Shown: one piece after another, positions 55,182 to 63,824 of the stretch
Numbering within the stretch: position 1 is the first letter of the stretch
Layout: the number at the start of each line of letters is the position of its first letter
Assembly: GCF_016424485.1 (NCBI RefSeq)
Contig: NZ_JAELUP010000023.1
Span: 1-64,000 of the forward strand
Source: Paenibacillus roseus
GTDB lineage: Bacteria > Bacillota > Bacilli > Paenibacillales > Paenibacillaceae
DNA: 64,000 bases
Direction of reading: 5' to 3'
Translations under genes and position numbers: made by a program
The notes under the pieces: generated by a model
Databases searched by the model: none
What the model saw: the letters and a program-made list of their open reading frames with translations, nothing else
Told to the model about the DNA's origin: nothing

Positions 55182-56333
55182 TTAGCTTGCCTTCGGTTTA
55201 TTTGGACCGATAACGTAGACTGTATGGCCTTTTTTGCGACCGAACTTTTTCACATAGCTTTCGCTATCAAAGTAAACGTCGATTTTGCTGCCCTTAATGG
55301 CACCGCCAGTATCTTCCGCACGCCGGAAGCCGACACCTTCGATGTAGACCCACCAGCCCATTGGGATGACACTAGGGTCAACCGCAATCGTACGTCCTTC
55401 TGCCACCTTCGCCCCTGAAGCAGTGATACCATACTCTGGATGACTGGAGCCCTTGCCAGTGGATGCGACTCCGGCTGAATAAGCCGTCAACGTCACACTC
55501 TTCAGTACCTTTTTAGCGTTGAAGGTTACACCGGCTTTGGTGACCTTCTGAGCTCCGCCTGAATTTACAGGAGAGTAAGAAGCGACCTTCACCTCAGGCT
55601 CATTCTTCTTGGTACCGACGGCTATTATCTTGTCGATACTTTTTGTCTCAACGGTTTTGATAATCAGTTTTTTGGAAACCAGGTTGCCGTCTTCGTAGGT
55701 TTTCTCGTATTGTTCTACCAGCAAACCTTCCTTACCGGTCTGAACGACCTTTTCTTTTCCCTTTTCGAGCGTCGGGTCGTTCTTCTTCACAACTTCGAAC
55801 GGAACCTTGTGTTCGGTTTTATCGATTTTCTTATCTACACGTATGATGGATACCGTCATATCCGGATTTAACGCTGCAGTTAAAGCCGGTTGAATTTTAT
55901 CCTCATTTGAAAGAGATATATTGAATTTCCCGACCGCTGCTCCCACGGTTTTCTCAGTGGTGTAGAATGTGTTGACTTTACCGTCTGCCTTGACAGTAAT
56001 GGGTATAGCCTGATCAATGACAATTCGGTCACCATCCTTGATGTCCGAATCCAGGGGCATCGAAATTTTATCATGCTCCCCGACTGTAATAGCTTGTTCA
56101 TCCAACAGGCGCTGCAGGACCCATTGCTTCGTAGAAACAACGGTTTCTTGTCCATTCAAAACGACGGATACGTTCTTATATGCCGTTCCGTACAACAACA
56201 CCAATAACATGAAAGTCATAGCGATTGAGATAATAACACTTAATACAATCAAACGCAAATTTTCATGCTTCCATCGCAATGCGAAAGACATGCTGGATGA
56301 TCGTTTACCATGGGTATCCTTATGTTGGAACAT
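55182..56333 (-). CDS. yabE: Cell-wall protein with DUF348, G5 and 3D domains (YabE-like)
   Basis: This Rpf/Sps-related wall-active protein is probably a peptidoglycan-remodelling factor. The ~383-residue protein has an N-terminal TM anchor (about 30-50, LIVLSVIISIAMTFMLLVLL), DUF348 repeats (about 55-170), a G5 domain (EVVKKNDPTLEKGKEKVVQ, about 180-250) and a C-terminal 3D domain with its aspartates (VDPSVIPMG, EDTGG, KIDVYF). The start is ATG 56333 or GTG 56339. A cyclic-di-AMP riboswitch lies in the ~460-nt leader. Confidence 0.93.
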   Translation of the reverse strand: MFQHKDTHGKRSSSMSFALRWKHENLRLIVLSVIISIAMTFMLLVLLYGTAYKNVSVVLNGQETVVSTKQWVLQRLLDEQAITVGEHDKISMPLDSDIKDGDRIVIDQAIPITVKADGKVNTFYTTEKTVGAAVGKFNISLSNEDKIQPALTAALNPDMTVSIIRVDKKIDKTEHKVPFEVVKKNDPTLEKGKEKVVQTGKEGLLVEQYEKTYEDGNLVSKKLIIKTVETKSIDKIIAVGTKKNEPEVKVASYSPVNSGGAQKVTKAGVTFNAKKVLKSVTLTAYSAGVASTGKGSSHPEYGITASGAKVAEGRTIAVDPSVIPMGWWVYIEGVGFRRAEDTGGAIKGSKIDVYFDSESYVKKFGRKKGHTVYVIGPNKPKAS

Positions 56334-56497
56334 GCCCACTTCCTCGGTCCTCCTTCATAGCCCCGCCGCCAACTGTGACGCATGATTACAACTGACGCGA
56401 CTATTGTAAGATTAGCGTGCGTGCACGCATCCCTCGTTAGTTCGCCAATCCCACCTCCATGAATTATCCCTATGTCGCCTTTTTATCATATATTCAA

Positions 56498-56541
56498 AAT
56501 AAAAAGAAGCCCGACGACAGAGGATCTGTTTCGTGGCTTCC
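56498..56541 (-). terminator. Riboswitch expression-platform terminator
   Basis: The stem GAAGCC ... GGGCTTC (56506-56540) runs into TTTTTATTTT on the minus strand. It lies about 40 nt 3' of the aptamer and 165 nt before yabE, the layout for ligand-dependent termination. Confidence 0.85.
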
Positions 56542-56583
56542 AGGCTGTATCTACAAACCATGGATTGTGGGCACGAGGTTGAT

Positions 56584-56748
56584 CTCTCTCATATACGCTG
56601 ACGAGGTTAGCTGACGGGTTCGGGCAGGAGAGCAGCCCTATCATCACGCGCCGAATGCGAAGGTTAACGGCACGCTCCAAATTCACCCCAAACTGACATG
56701 TGGTTCCCCCGTTTCTCAGCCGGTAAGCCTATAGCTGGTTCCTACCGA
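56584..56748 (-). ncRNA. Cyclic-di-AMP riboswitch (ydaO/yuaA type)
   Basis: On the minus strand the conserved blocks occur in order: ACCGGCTGAGAAACGGGGGA with AACCA, TTTGGGGTGAAT, and CCCGAACCCGTCAGCTAACC followed by TCGTCAGCG. These match the ydaO-yuaA aptamer, which senses c-di-AMP and usually turns off wall or osmolyte genes. The downstream terminator provides the switch. Confidence 0.93.
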
Positions 56749-56801
56749 ATTGAGAATTAAGCAAAACTGGAAATCCAATACAACTTCAAGCTCTGAGGAA
56801 A

Positions 56802-56831
56802 ATCATACCCTCTTTCGTACCCCATTGTAAA
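56802..56831 (-). promoter_or_regulatory. Promoter of the riboswitch-yabE transcript
   Basis: TTTACA (56826-56831), 18 bp, TATGAT (56802-56807) on the minus strand stand about 50 bp before the aptamer. Confidence 0.7.
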
Positions 56832-56865
56832 GATCACTAAAAATGCGATTTTAACGAATTTTAAG

Positions 56866-56899
56866 GAAAAACTCGCAAAATTAATTCAATTTCGCGAGT
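56866..56899 (-). terminator. Terminator after tatD
   Basis: Arms ACTCGC-AAAT / ATTtCGCGAGT (56871-56899) are followed by TTTTTCC on the minus strand. Confidence 0.85.
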
Positions 56900-56953
56900 C
56901 AAAGCAACTTTTTTCACAGTAAAGGTCTTAAATTCTCAGTTTCTTTCCTGTTT

Positions 56954-57721
56954 TTAAGATAGACGAAAACAATTCTCAGCGTTTCTGGTTGTGATTTCGG
57001 AAATTTCTTCCCAAGTTTTACCTTTGATTTCCGCTGCCGCCTCTGCAATCTGTTTCAAATACGAGGACTCATTCCGCTTCCCGCGATACGGATGAGGGGC
57101 CAAATAGGGGGCATCCGTTTCCAGCAGCAACCGGTCTAATGGAACCCTTTCCAAAACCTCTTTAGGAACTCTTGCATTTTTAAAAGTGACTGGCCCGCCA
57201 AACGAAATGTAGAAATTCATATCCAGGCATAATTTAGCAGTCTCCCAGCTGCCCGAGAAGCAGTGCATAACCCCTCCGACCTCGCTTGCCTTCTCCTCTT
57301 TCAAGATGCGGACAACATCCTCATGCGCGTCCCGATTATGAATGACTATGGGTTTATTTACCTGCCTGGCCAAATTTATTTGCTCGCGAAACACCTTTTG
57401 CTGAATATCTTTTGGTGAGGTATCCCAATGATAGTCCAATCCAATTTCACCAATTGCCACCACTTTTGGATGACTCGCAAGGCTCTTGATCCCATCCAAA
57501 TCTTCAGGCTTCATTTCGATGCTATCGACCGGATGCCAGCCGACAATAGCGTAGATAAAATCATATTGTTCCGCTAACTCCATCGTTGTCGGAATTGTCT
57601 CCCGATTGAAGCCAACATTGAGAATCCGGCCGACCCCGGCCTCCCTGGCACGCTCAATAACGAGTTTTCGATCTTCATCGAAATTGGGAGAATCCAGATG
57701 TGCGTGTGTATCAATAAGCAA
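56954..57721 (-). CDS. tatD: TatD-family metal-dependent deoxyribonuclease
   Basis: TatD is a TIM-barrel metal hydrolase with 3'-5' DNase activity. The 255-residue protein shows MLIDTHAHLDSPNF, AIGEIGLDYHW, IHNRDAHEDV, GGVMHCFSGS and LLLETDAPYLAP. It sits between the HD-domain gene and yabE. In B. subtilis metS stands in front of it; that gene is missing here. Confidence 0.95.
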   Translation of the reverse strand: MLIDTHAHLDSPNFDEDRKLVIERAREAGVGRILNVGFNRETIPTTMELAEQYDFIYAIVGWHPVDSIEMKPEDLDGIKSLASHPKVVAIGEIGLDYHWDTSPKDIQQKVFREQINLARQVNKPIVIHNRDAHEDVVRILKEEKASEVGGVMHCFSGSWETAKLCLDMNFYISFGGPVTFKNARVPKEVLERVPLDRLLLETDAPYLAPHPYRGKRNESSYLKQIAEAAAEIKGKTWEEISEITTRNAENCFRLS

Positions 57722-57790
57722 AGAAAAATACCCCTTTCTTCTATAGAATAGGATGTGCGTGTCTTTTAGTCAGGATAAGGGGATAAACCG

Positions 57791-59095
57791 TCAACTTATG
57801 CCGAATAATTGCCGAATCCCATAGCTAAGTTTGTCGGCTTTTGACTGCAGCAGATCATCTGGGTAATATAGGTGATATTTTCCAAGATGAAGTCCCGTAA
57901 TGGAACGAATAATGTCCGACTTTCCCGATATTTCAGATAAATCTCCATTAGGACCTTGCAATAATATTGGCGGCTTTTCCTCGCCTTCAGCCTCCCCTGG
58001 CTGATACACATCGTATGGAAGGTCAAACGGAAAGTCAATCTCCAGATGATAGTCTGGTCTTAATCCGGCTGCTTCAAACTCTTTGCGAATCTCATTCCAC
58101 AGTGCTTCATTTTTATCATCCATGGTTATATATTTATACAATCTCCGGTTGAGGAAGCGGGCACACAGATCAGACAACAGCTCATCTGCCTCTTCCGTCC
58201 ATTGCATGAATACAGTCTGAGCCATCGCTTCGTCCAGCAGGAAGTAGTCCTGTACCGTCAAATCACCTTGCAGCAGCTTTCGGAAAGAACCGGTCATATA
58301 TTGGAAAGAATAACCTTCATTATATAGTTCCCTTGCTCGCCGAAAAATCTGCCGAAGTATAATTTCAGAACTGCGTGTCACCGGGTGAAAATATACCTGC
58401 CAATACATCTGATAACGGGACATCAAATAGTCTTCTACCGCATGCATGCCGCTCTCCTTCACGACAATCTTTTCCTTATAAGGCCGAAGCACGCGAAGAA
58501 TACGCTCCAGGTCAAAGGTGCCATAATTAACACCGGTAAAATAAGCGTCCCGCAGCAAATAATCCATACGATCGGCGTCCATTTGACTTGATACCAGACT
58601 GACGACAATTGGTTTGTCGTAATTTTTGCAAATGACGGAAGCGACCTTCTCCGGGAAATCATCGGATACACGGCGCAAAACACGATTAACCTCTGTATCT
58701 TCAAGAAGGAACTTGCATGTCCAACCCTCATGATGAAGATCGAAGATTTGCTCAATGGAGTGGGAGAAGGGACCATGACCTAAATCATGCAGTAAAGCGG
58801 CGCACAGTGATACCCACTTTTCCTCTTGCGGCCAATCCGAATATCCGTGGCGCTCGAACTGGGAGATAATTTTACGAGTGATTTCATAGACACCTAGCGA
58901 ATGAGAAAAACGGCTGTGCTCGGCGCCGTGAAAAGTCAGATAAGAGGTTCCAAGCTGCCTGATCCTTCGGAGCCGTTGAAATTCTTTTGTATTAATCAAG
59001 TCCCAGATCAACTCGTCCTGTACATAGATGTATTTATGGACAGGGTCCTTGAATACTTTTTCCTCCGCAAGCTTTAGGGTATGGTCTCGGAACAT
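57791..59095 (-). CDS. HD-domain phosphohydrolase (YwfO/SAMHD1-like)
   Basis: The protein is likely a dNTP or nucleotide phosphohydrolase. The 434-residue chain carries the HD set: GAEHSRFSHSLGVYE (His60, His65), LLHDLGHGPFSH (His103, Asp104) and QMDADRMDYL (Asp173). The C-terminal half is helical and ends LHLGKYHLYYPDDLLQSK. It takes the slot that metS occupies in B. subtilis, between abrB and tatD. Its start at 59095 has GAGAGGTGGAG upstream. Spo0A-like boxes lie 60-140 bp upstream. Confidence 0.9.
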   Translation of the reverse strand: MFRDHTLKLAEEKVFKDPVHKYIYVQDELIWDLINTKEFQRLRRIRQLGTSYLTFHGAEHSRFSHSLGVYEITRKIISQFERHGYSDWPQEEKWVSLCAALLHDLGHGPFSHSIEQIFDLHHEGWTCKFLLEDTEVNRVLRRVSDDFPEKVASVICKNYDKPIVVSLVSSQMDADRMDYLLRDAYFTGVNYGTFDLERILRVLRPYKEKIVVKESGMHAVEDYLMSRYQMYWQVYFHPVTRSSEIILRQIFRRARELYNEGYSFQYMTGSFRKLLQGDLTVQDYFLLDEAMAQTVFMQWTEEADELLSDLCARFLNRRLYKYITMDDKNEALWNEIRKEFEAAGLRPDYHLEIDFPFDLPYDVYQPGEAEGEEKPPILLQGPNGDLSEISGKSDIIRSITGLHLGKYHLYYPDDLLQSKADKLSYGIRQLFGIS

Positions 59096-59154
59096 CGTTC
59101 TCCACCTCTCTGTATTAAAGCTATCAAATTTAAAATTTTTCTCATCTATTAGCG

Positions 59155-59235
59155 TTCGACACAGATTTGTTGTAAAATGTCGATTATAGATATATATTCG
59201 ACATAATTTTGTTTATTATGTCGAATGATGTCGAT
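59155..59235. promoter_or_regulatory. Cluster of Spo0A (0A) boxes upstream of abrB and the HD gene
   Basis: Exact 7-mers TTCGACA (59155-59161, 59197-59203) and TGTCGAA (59219-59225) are joined by two near-matches TGTCGAT (59178, 59229). The middle pair lies in a perfect 12-bp inverted repeat ATTCGACATAAT / ATTATGTCGAAT (59196-59226). Confidence 0.7.
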
Positions 59236-59343
59236 ATGTAGTTTCCATTGGTTGTCCTTGATTTCTCAGAAAACTTTTATTATTTTGTTCATATATATAC
59301 GTCTTTTAGTAGATTTTAACACATTTTTGGGATAAAAATTAGG

Positions 59344-59372
59344 TTGACTATTATGGGAATGGTTGGTATTAT
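59344..59372 (+). promoter_or_regulatory. Sigma-A promoter of abrB
   Basis: TTGACT (59344-59349), 17 bp, TATTAT (59367-59372) on the plus strand. A perfect 0A box (TTTTGTCGAA, core 59396-59402) lies about 20 bp downstream of the expected start site, where bound Spo0A would block transcription. Confidence 0.8.
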
Positions 59373-59395
59373 AGATAACAGAAAACGTAGTTTTT

Positions 59396-59402
59396 TGTCG
59401 AA
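59396..59402 (+). promoter_or_regulatory. 0A box downstream of the abrB promoter
   Basis: TGTCGAA in the context TTTTTTGTCGAA matches the Spo0A box. B. subtilis abrB is repressed by Spo0A at boxes in a similar position. Confidence 0.7.
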
Positions 59403-59433
59403 TAATGACGAAACCGTTTGGAAGGGGAAACGA

Positions 59434-59694
59434 TTGAATATGATGAAATCAACAGGTATTGTTCGTAAAGTTGACGAACTGGGACGTGTAGTTATCCCAA
59501 TTGAGCTTCGCCGCACCCTTGGGATTGGTGAGAAGGACGCTCTTGAGATTTATGTAGACGGCGAGCGCATCATGCTGAAGAAGTATGAGCCCGCTTGCAT
59601 CTTCTGCGGCAACGCTGAGAATGTAACTTATTTCAAAGGAAAAATTGTTTGTCATGAATGTTTATCAGAATTGCCTACACCTGTGACAAATTAA
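59434..59694 (+). CDS. abrB: Transition-state regulator AbrB with cysteine-rich C-terminus
   Basis: AbrB represses stationary-phase and sporulation genes until Spo0A shuts it off. The 86-residue product has the standard swapped-hairpin domain (MKSTGIVRKVDELGRVVIPI, RRTLGIGEKDALEIYVDGER). The C-terminus holds CIFC (55, 58) and CHEC (73, 76), a likely zinc ribbon absent from B. subtilis AbrB. The start is best as TTG 59434 (AAGGGG 6 nt upstream), with ATGs at 59440 and 59443 as alternatives. It is one of the few plus-strand genes. Confidence 0.92.
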   Translation: MNMMKSTGIVRKVDELGRVVIPIELRRTLGIGEKDALEIYVDGERIMLKKYEPACIFCGNAENVTYFKGKIVCHECLSELPTPVTN

Positions 59695-59756
59695 AAAAAA
59701 TAAGTTATAATAAATGAATCACATTGTTAATTCTAACCTTTTTATACTCCTTGATG

Positions 59757-59796
59757 CCTTCCTGCGCTAGAACCCGGCCAGGAAGGTCTTTTTTTT
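59757..59796 (+). terminator. Terminator after abrB
   Basis: The stem CCTTCCTG / CAGGAAGG (59757-59786) is followed by TCTTTTTTTT on the plus strand. Confidence 0.9.
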
Positions 59797-59802
59797 CGGC
59801 TT

Positions 59803-60711
59803 TTATATTTCTTTGATCATAACCTGATTATATACATCCCGCTTGGACATCCCTCTATCCTTGCCTACCTGCTTCATCGCTTCCTTACGGTCGGACGTCA
59901 GCGCGATGTAATGTTCGACATGCTCCTCAATTGTCATGCCCGACCACCATCTGACTTCTTTGTCCCCTTCCATGGGCATGCCTGCAATGTTCTCCTCCGA
60001 ACCTGCGACGATAAGGCAATACTCGCCAAGCGGCGGATTCGACTCCAGCCATTCCAGACATTGACCGATCGTGCCATGGGCTATCTCTTCATGCTTCTTG
60101 GTCAATTCCCTTGCCATCGCCATTTTTCGGTCTCCCCAAACCTCAAACATAGCCTGCAATGTTTTCTTGATTCGGTGCGGCGACTCATACATCAGCAATG
60201 TCCCCTCTTGCGTCTTCAAGTCCGCCAGCCAACTGCCAAGCGGCTTTTTATCCCGTGGGGGAAAGCCAACGAAGCTGAACCGCTCTGTTTTTAGCCCCGA
60301 CACAATCAGTCCAGACAGCGCAGCATTAGCTCCCGGAATTGGTACTACTGCAATCCCCGCTTCCACCGCATCGCGTACAATATCAGCACCCGGATCGGAA
60401 ATCGCAGGCAATCCCGCATCACTAACGAGCGCAATCTGCTGGCCTTCCTTCAGCAGCCTGAGCAATTCATGACCGCTTGCCTGCTTGTTATGCTCATGAT
60501 AGCTGACGAGTCTGGTCGAAATCTCAAAATGCGTCAACAGCTTGCGAGTCTGCCTCGTGTCCTCCGCAGCGATAAGATCCACCTCGCGCAATGTGCGGAT
60601 TGCGCGAAAGGTCATGTCCTCCAGATTGCCGATCGGCGTCGCGACCAGATAGAGCGTCCCCGTCTTCCGGCTCACGCTAAAACTTTTTTGAATGTGAATC
60701 ACCTTACTCAT
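59803..60711 (-). CDS. rsmI: 16S rRNA (cytidine-2'-O)-methyltransferase RsmI
   Basis: RsmI methylates C1402 of 16S rRNA. The 302-residue protein shows TLYLVATPIGNLEDMTFRA, AAEDTRQTRKLL, LVSDAGLPAISDPG, VPIPGANAAL and LMYESPHRI, all typical. Its start overlaps the trmN6 stop by 4 nt. The GIY-YIG gene yazA that separates these two in B. subtilis is absent. Confidence 0.96.
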   Translation of the reverse strand: MSKVIHIQKSFSVSRKTGTLYLVATPIGNLEDMTFRAIRTLREVDLIAAEDTRQTRKLLTHFEISTRLVSYHEHNKQASGHELLRLLKEGQQIALVSDAGLPAISDPGADIVRDAVEAGIAVVPIPGANAALSGLIVSGLKTERFSFVGFPPRDKKPLGSWLADLKTQEGTLLMYESPHRIKKTLQAMFEVWGDRKMAMARELTKKHEEIAHGTIGQCLEWLESNPPLGEYCLIVAGSEENIAGMPMEGDKEVRWWSGMTIEEHVEHYIALTSDRKEAMKQVGKDRGMSKRDVYNQVMIKEI

Positions 60712-61475
60712 CCTTTCGGCTGTTCATGCTGCGGGCCATAATAGATATCCATTAATTCCTTATTATATTGGTTCTTATTGTTGTACACAATGAGCGGCGG
60801 CAAAACCTTGACATCCGGCTTGCCATCGCGAAGCGCTTCAACCAACACCATATTCGCTTCCGCTTCCGCATGGGGGTGCACCAACTGAATCCGTTTCGGT
60901 TCCAGCCTTACTTCCCGCATCGCTTCTATTATTTCTGTCAGTCGCGAAGGACGGTGCACCATTGCGACTCTGCCTCCGGTTCTCACCATTCTGGAACAAG
61001 CGGCGGCCACTTCCCGAAGCGTACAATGAATCTCATGACGGGCAATCGCATAATGCTCATTAAGATTCTGATCGCCGGTATTGGCTGGCATGTAGGGTGG
61101 ATTGACCGTAACCAGATCATAGACCCCGTAGCCCATGCTCAAATGGAACTGGCGCAGATCGCCTTGCATAATTTTAATCTGCGTCTGCTTTTTATTCCAC
61201 GCTACACTACGGCGGGCCATGTCTGCCAAGCGTGGCTGAATTTCTACCGCATCAATCGTCGCCTCGGTCCGTGTCGACAGCAGCAGCGGTATGACCCCAT
61301 TCCCTGTGCAAAAATCAAGGATGCGTCCCCTACGCGGTACCGTTGCAAATCGGGCCAGAAGTACCGCATCCATTGAAAAGCTGAAAACTTCAGCACTTTG
61401 GATAATATGAAGCTCATGTGTCAGCAGATCATCCAGCCTTTCCGTGGGGAGCAATTGTATTTCGCTACTTCGCAT
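60708..61475 (-). CDS. trmN6: tRNA1(Val) (adenine-N6)-methyltransferase family protein (YabB)
   Basis: This SAM-dependent methyltransferase likely modifies tRNA adenine, as E. coli TrmN6 does on tRNA-Val. The 255-residue protein has SAM motif LDFCTGNGVIPLLL (about 53-66) and the N6-adenine signature NPPY (125-128). The ATG at 61475 follows AAGGAG; a longer frame to 61505 lacks support. It overlaps rsmI by 4 nt. Confidence 0.92.
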   Translation of the reverse strand: MRSSEIQLLPTERLDDLLTHELHIIQSAEVFSFSMDAVLLARFATVPRRGRILDFCTGNGVIPLLLSTRTEATIDAVEIQPRLADMARRSVAWNKKQTQIKIMQGDLRQFHLSMGYGVYDLVTVNPPYMPANTGDQNLNEHYAIARHEIHCTLREVAAACSRMVRTGGRVAMVHRPSRLTEIIEAMREVRLEPKRIQLVHPHAEAEANMVLVEALRDGKPDVKVLPPLIVYNNKNQYNKELMDIYYGPQHEQPKG

Positions 61476-61500
61476 GATCCAATCTCCTTCGTCATTACAA

Positions 61501-61530
61501 TTCAAAAGAAGACCCGCTAGGGGTCTTCTT
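61501..61530 (-). terminator. Terminator after yabA
   Basis: Perfect 10-bp arms AAGAAGACCC / GGGTCTTCTT with a 5-nt loop are followed by TTTTG on the minus strand. Confidence 0.88.
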
Positions 61531-61583
61531 GGCGCGTTCTTGCTATTTGCTCATAGCCGTATCATTCGAAATCGGGCAGGAGC

Positions 61584-61988
61584 TCATTTGTTCAGGAATG
61601 ACAGGCAGAACAGACAATCCCCTTCGGTTCGCAAATGGCCATAATAGACGTTGCAAATATGGAAACCCTCGTGATACAGTCTGGTCAGATTATCATGGCC
61701 TTCCCCAATGGCGGTCCCATGGATGATCTCCTGAGTTGCTGCAGGCGCTTCAGCCGGTTCATGGGGGGACGTCTCATCCGTTTCCGTTGCTTCTATAGAA
61801 GACTCCTCTACAGCAAGCAAGGATTCCCGTTTGAACAAATCTCGAAGCTGCTGATTTTCTATGCTGAGGCGTTTATTCTCTTCAAGTAGCGCTTTAATCA
61901 ATAATTTCATCTCGCCAAGCTCCGAATGCAGCCCGCCGACATGTGTCTCCAACTGGTCCATCCGTTTAAATAAATTAGTATTCTCCAA
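61584..61988 (-). CDS. yabA: Replication initiation control protein YabA
   Basis: YabA binds DnaA and DnaN and restrains replication initiation. The 134-residue protein has an N-terminal coiled coil (about 5-55, [20 protein letters not shown]), an acidic linker, and a C-terminal zinc module with [11 protein letters not shown] and DCLFC. It starts at a TTG (61988) behind GGGGTGGG. It lies between ricT and trmN6 as in B. subtilis. Confidence 0.94.
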   Translation of the reverse strand: MENTNLFKRMDQLETHVGGLHSELGEMKLLIKALLEENKRLSIENQQLRDLFKRESLLAVEESSIEATETDETSPHEPAEAPAATQEIIHGTAIGEGHDNLTRLYHEGFHICNVYYGHLRTEGDCLFCLSFLNK

Positions 61989-62023
61989 GTTCCCACCCCA
62001 GAGTATAGCGCAAAATCGTCGAA

Positions 62024-62827
62024 TTATTTCACCACAACGTCATCGAAAGGCAGCTCTTTCGGTTTGCCTCCCGTTTCAAACAATTGAACGTAGACCGTTT
62101 TGGAAGAGGCATTAATACCGGTCACCTTGCCTTCACCCATTGAAGTGATGACCACTTTCCCGATTGCCGGCATTTCCTCACGGACGCTCTCATAATTGTC
62201 ATGCTCGTACTTCAGACAGCACATGAGTCGTCCGCACAGCCCTGAAATTTTGGTCGGATTCAGCGACAAATTTTGATCCTTTGCCATCTTGATTGAGACC
62301 GGCTCAAAATCCCCAAGCCATGAGGAACAGCATAGAATCCGTCCGCATGGTCCAATTCCGCCGAGCATCTTCGCTTCATCGCGTACACCAATCTGTCGCA
62401 GCTCAATCCGGGTGCGGAACACGCTGGCCAAATCCTTAACCAGTTCACGAAAATCGACTCTTCCTTCGGCTGTAAAGTAAAAAATAATTTTATTGCGGTC
62501 AAACGTGAATTCAACATCCACCAGCTTCATCTTGAGCTGATGGTCGCGAATCTTGTCTATACAGGTTGAAAAGGCATTCCTGGCCGCGTTCTTGTTCTCT
62601 TCCATCACCTTGGCGTCCGTATCACCGGCAATCCGGATCACTTTTTTAAGCGGAAGAACAACGTCCTCCTCCCCAACCTGCTTCTGCCCTACCACCACTT
62701 TTCCGTATTCGATCCCACGCGCTGTCTCTACAATGACGTGCTGATTCTGCTCCACCGCATGTTCTACCGGATCAAAATAATATATTTTCCCCGCCTTCTT
62801 GAAGCGGACACCTACTACATTATACAA
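62024..62827 (-). CDS. ricT: Regulatory iron-sulfur protein RicT (YaaT, PSP1 domain)
   Basis: RicT works with RicA and RicF (Y-complex) to affect Spo0A phosphorylation and RNA maturation. The 267-residue PSP1 protein shows [25 protein letters not shown] and the cysteine set [13 protein letters not shown] and [14 protein letters not shown] that holds iron-sulfur clusters. It overlaps holB by 8 nt. Confidence 0.95.
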   Translation of the reverse strand: MYNVVGVRFKKAGKIYYFDPVEHAVEQNQHVIVETARGIEYGKVVVGQKQVGEEDVVLPLKKVIRIAGDTDAKVMEENKNAARNAFSTCIDKIRDHQLKMKLVDVEFTFDRNKIIFYFTAEGRVDFRELVKDLASVFRTRIELRQIGVRDEAKMLGGIGPCGRILCCSSWLGDFEPVSIKMAKDQNLSLNPTKISGLCGRLMCCLKYEHDNYESVREEMPAIGKVVITSMGEGKVTGINASSKTVYVQLFETGGKPKELPFDDVVVK

Positions 62828-63809
62828 GGCTTTTGCCCTCCTGAAGGTTCACCAGAAATTGCTCGAAAGCTAGCTGGGGCGTTACATGCGCGCGTATCCG
62901 CTTGCTGGCCTCCAACGTAGACTCCATACAAAACACCCAACCTTCAACCGAACGTGTAAAGGCATGATTACGTATCCAGTCCAGCTGATCAACATATACA
63001 ATGGCATCTTCTCTGCCGGCTTGAAAATGGATCATATCCTTGTACCACAGCAAGAGCATGGACATCAGCTGCTCCGGCTGTTGGGTGGAGCCTGACTTGA
63101 ATATCGCCTGCGACAACGTCACCATTGCCGCCGTATATTTGATCAAGCTCTCCTTGCCTAATTGTATCACTACGTTTCTCGTTTCTGCAAACCCCTCTTG
63201 TTGGATAATCTCCCTGCAAGCATCCAGACCCGAAGCCAGATGAACCGCAACATGTACAAGCATAGCAGGATGCCCTTCCCCGATAAGCGCCTCACGCATG
63301 TCAGCAGGCGCAACCGGGTAGAATGGAACGAGTTGAGTCCGTGACCGAATTGTCGGCAACACAGCTTGTCCATTATCCGTCAGCAATAGCGCAACAACCG
63401 GCGAAGCGGGCTCTTCGAGAAATTTCAGCATGCTGTTGGCTGCCTGAACCGTCAGCTTCTCTGCCCCTTCCATGATATATACTTTGCGTCCCTCGCCTTG
63501 ACTGCGGTAGGACAACTCCCGCTGCAGCTGGCGGATCTGATCAATTTTAATCGTAGCTCCATCAGGCGCAATATGCAGCAGATTCGGTTGATTGCCATGT
63601 TCAAACTTTCTGCAGGAAAGACAGTTTCCACAGGCATCACTGCCCTGCTCTTCACAGAACAGCGCTTTGGCAAAGGCCATCGCGGCAGCTCTCCGCCCTG
63701 TCCCAAGGGGACCGCTGAACAAATAGGCATGGGATACGCTATTGCGCTGAAGCGCCTGCTGCAAAATTCGTTTGGCATTCTCCTGTCCTACAATGGTTTG
63801 AAATGACAT
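62820..63809 (-). CDS. holB: DNA polymerase III delta-prime subunit
   Basis: HolB is part of the clamp loader that puts DnaN on DNA. The 329-residue protein shows IVGQENAKRILQQAL, the degenerate P-loop GPLGTGRRAAA (Arg where active ATPases have Lys, normal for delta-prime), the zinc cluster CGNCLSCRKF and the sensor region YIMEGAEKLT, FLEEP. GAGGAG precedes the ATG. It lies between yaaR and ricT. Confidence 0.95.
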   Translation of the reverse strand: MSFQTIVGQENAKRILQQALQRNSVSHAYLFSGPLGTGRRAAAMAFAKALFCEEQGSDACGNCLSCRKFEHGNQPNLLHIAPDGATIKIDQIRQLQRELSYRSQGEGRKVYIMEGAEKLTVQAANSMLKFLEEPASPVVALLLTDNGQAVLPTIRSRTQLVPFYPVAPADMREALIGEGHPAMLVHVAVHLASGLDACREIIQQEGFAETRNVVIQLGKESLIKYTAAMVTLSQAIFKSGSTQQPEQLMSMLLLWYKDMIHFQAGREDAIVYVDQLDWIRNHAFTRSVEGWVFCMESTLEASKRIRAHVTPQLAFEQFLVNLQEGKSLV

Positions 63810-63824
63810 CGGTCATGCTGCTCC

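Noticed and set aside
63720..63760. Arg in place of Lys in the HolB P-loop as a damaging change
   Set aside because: Delta-prime subunits normally lack an active P-loop.
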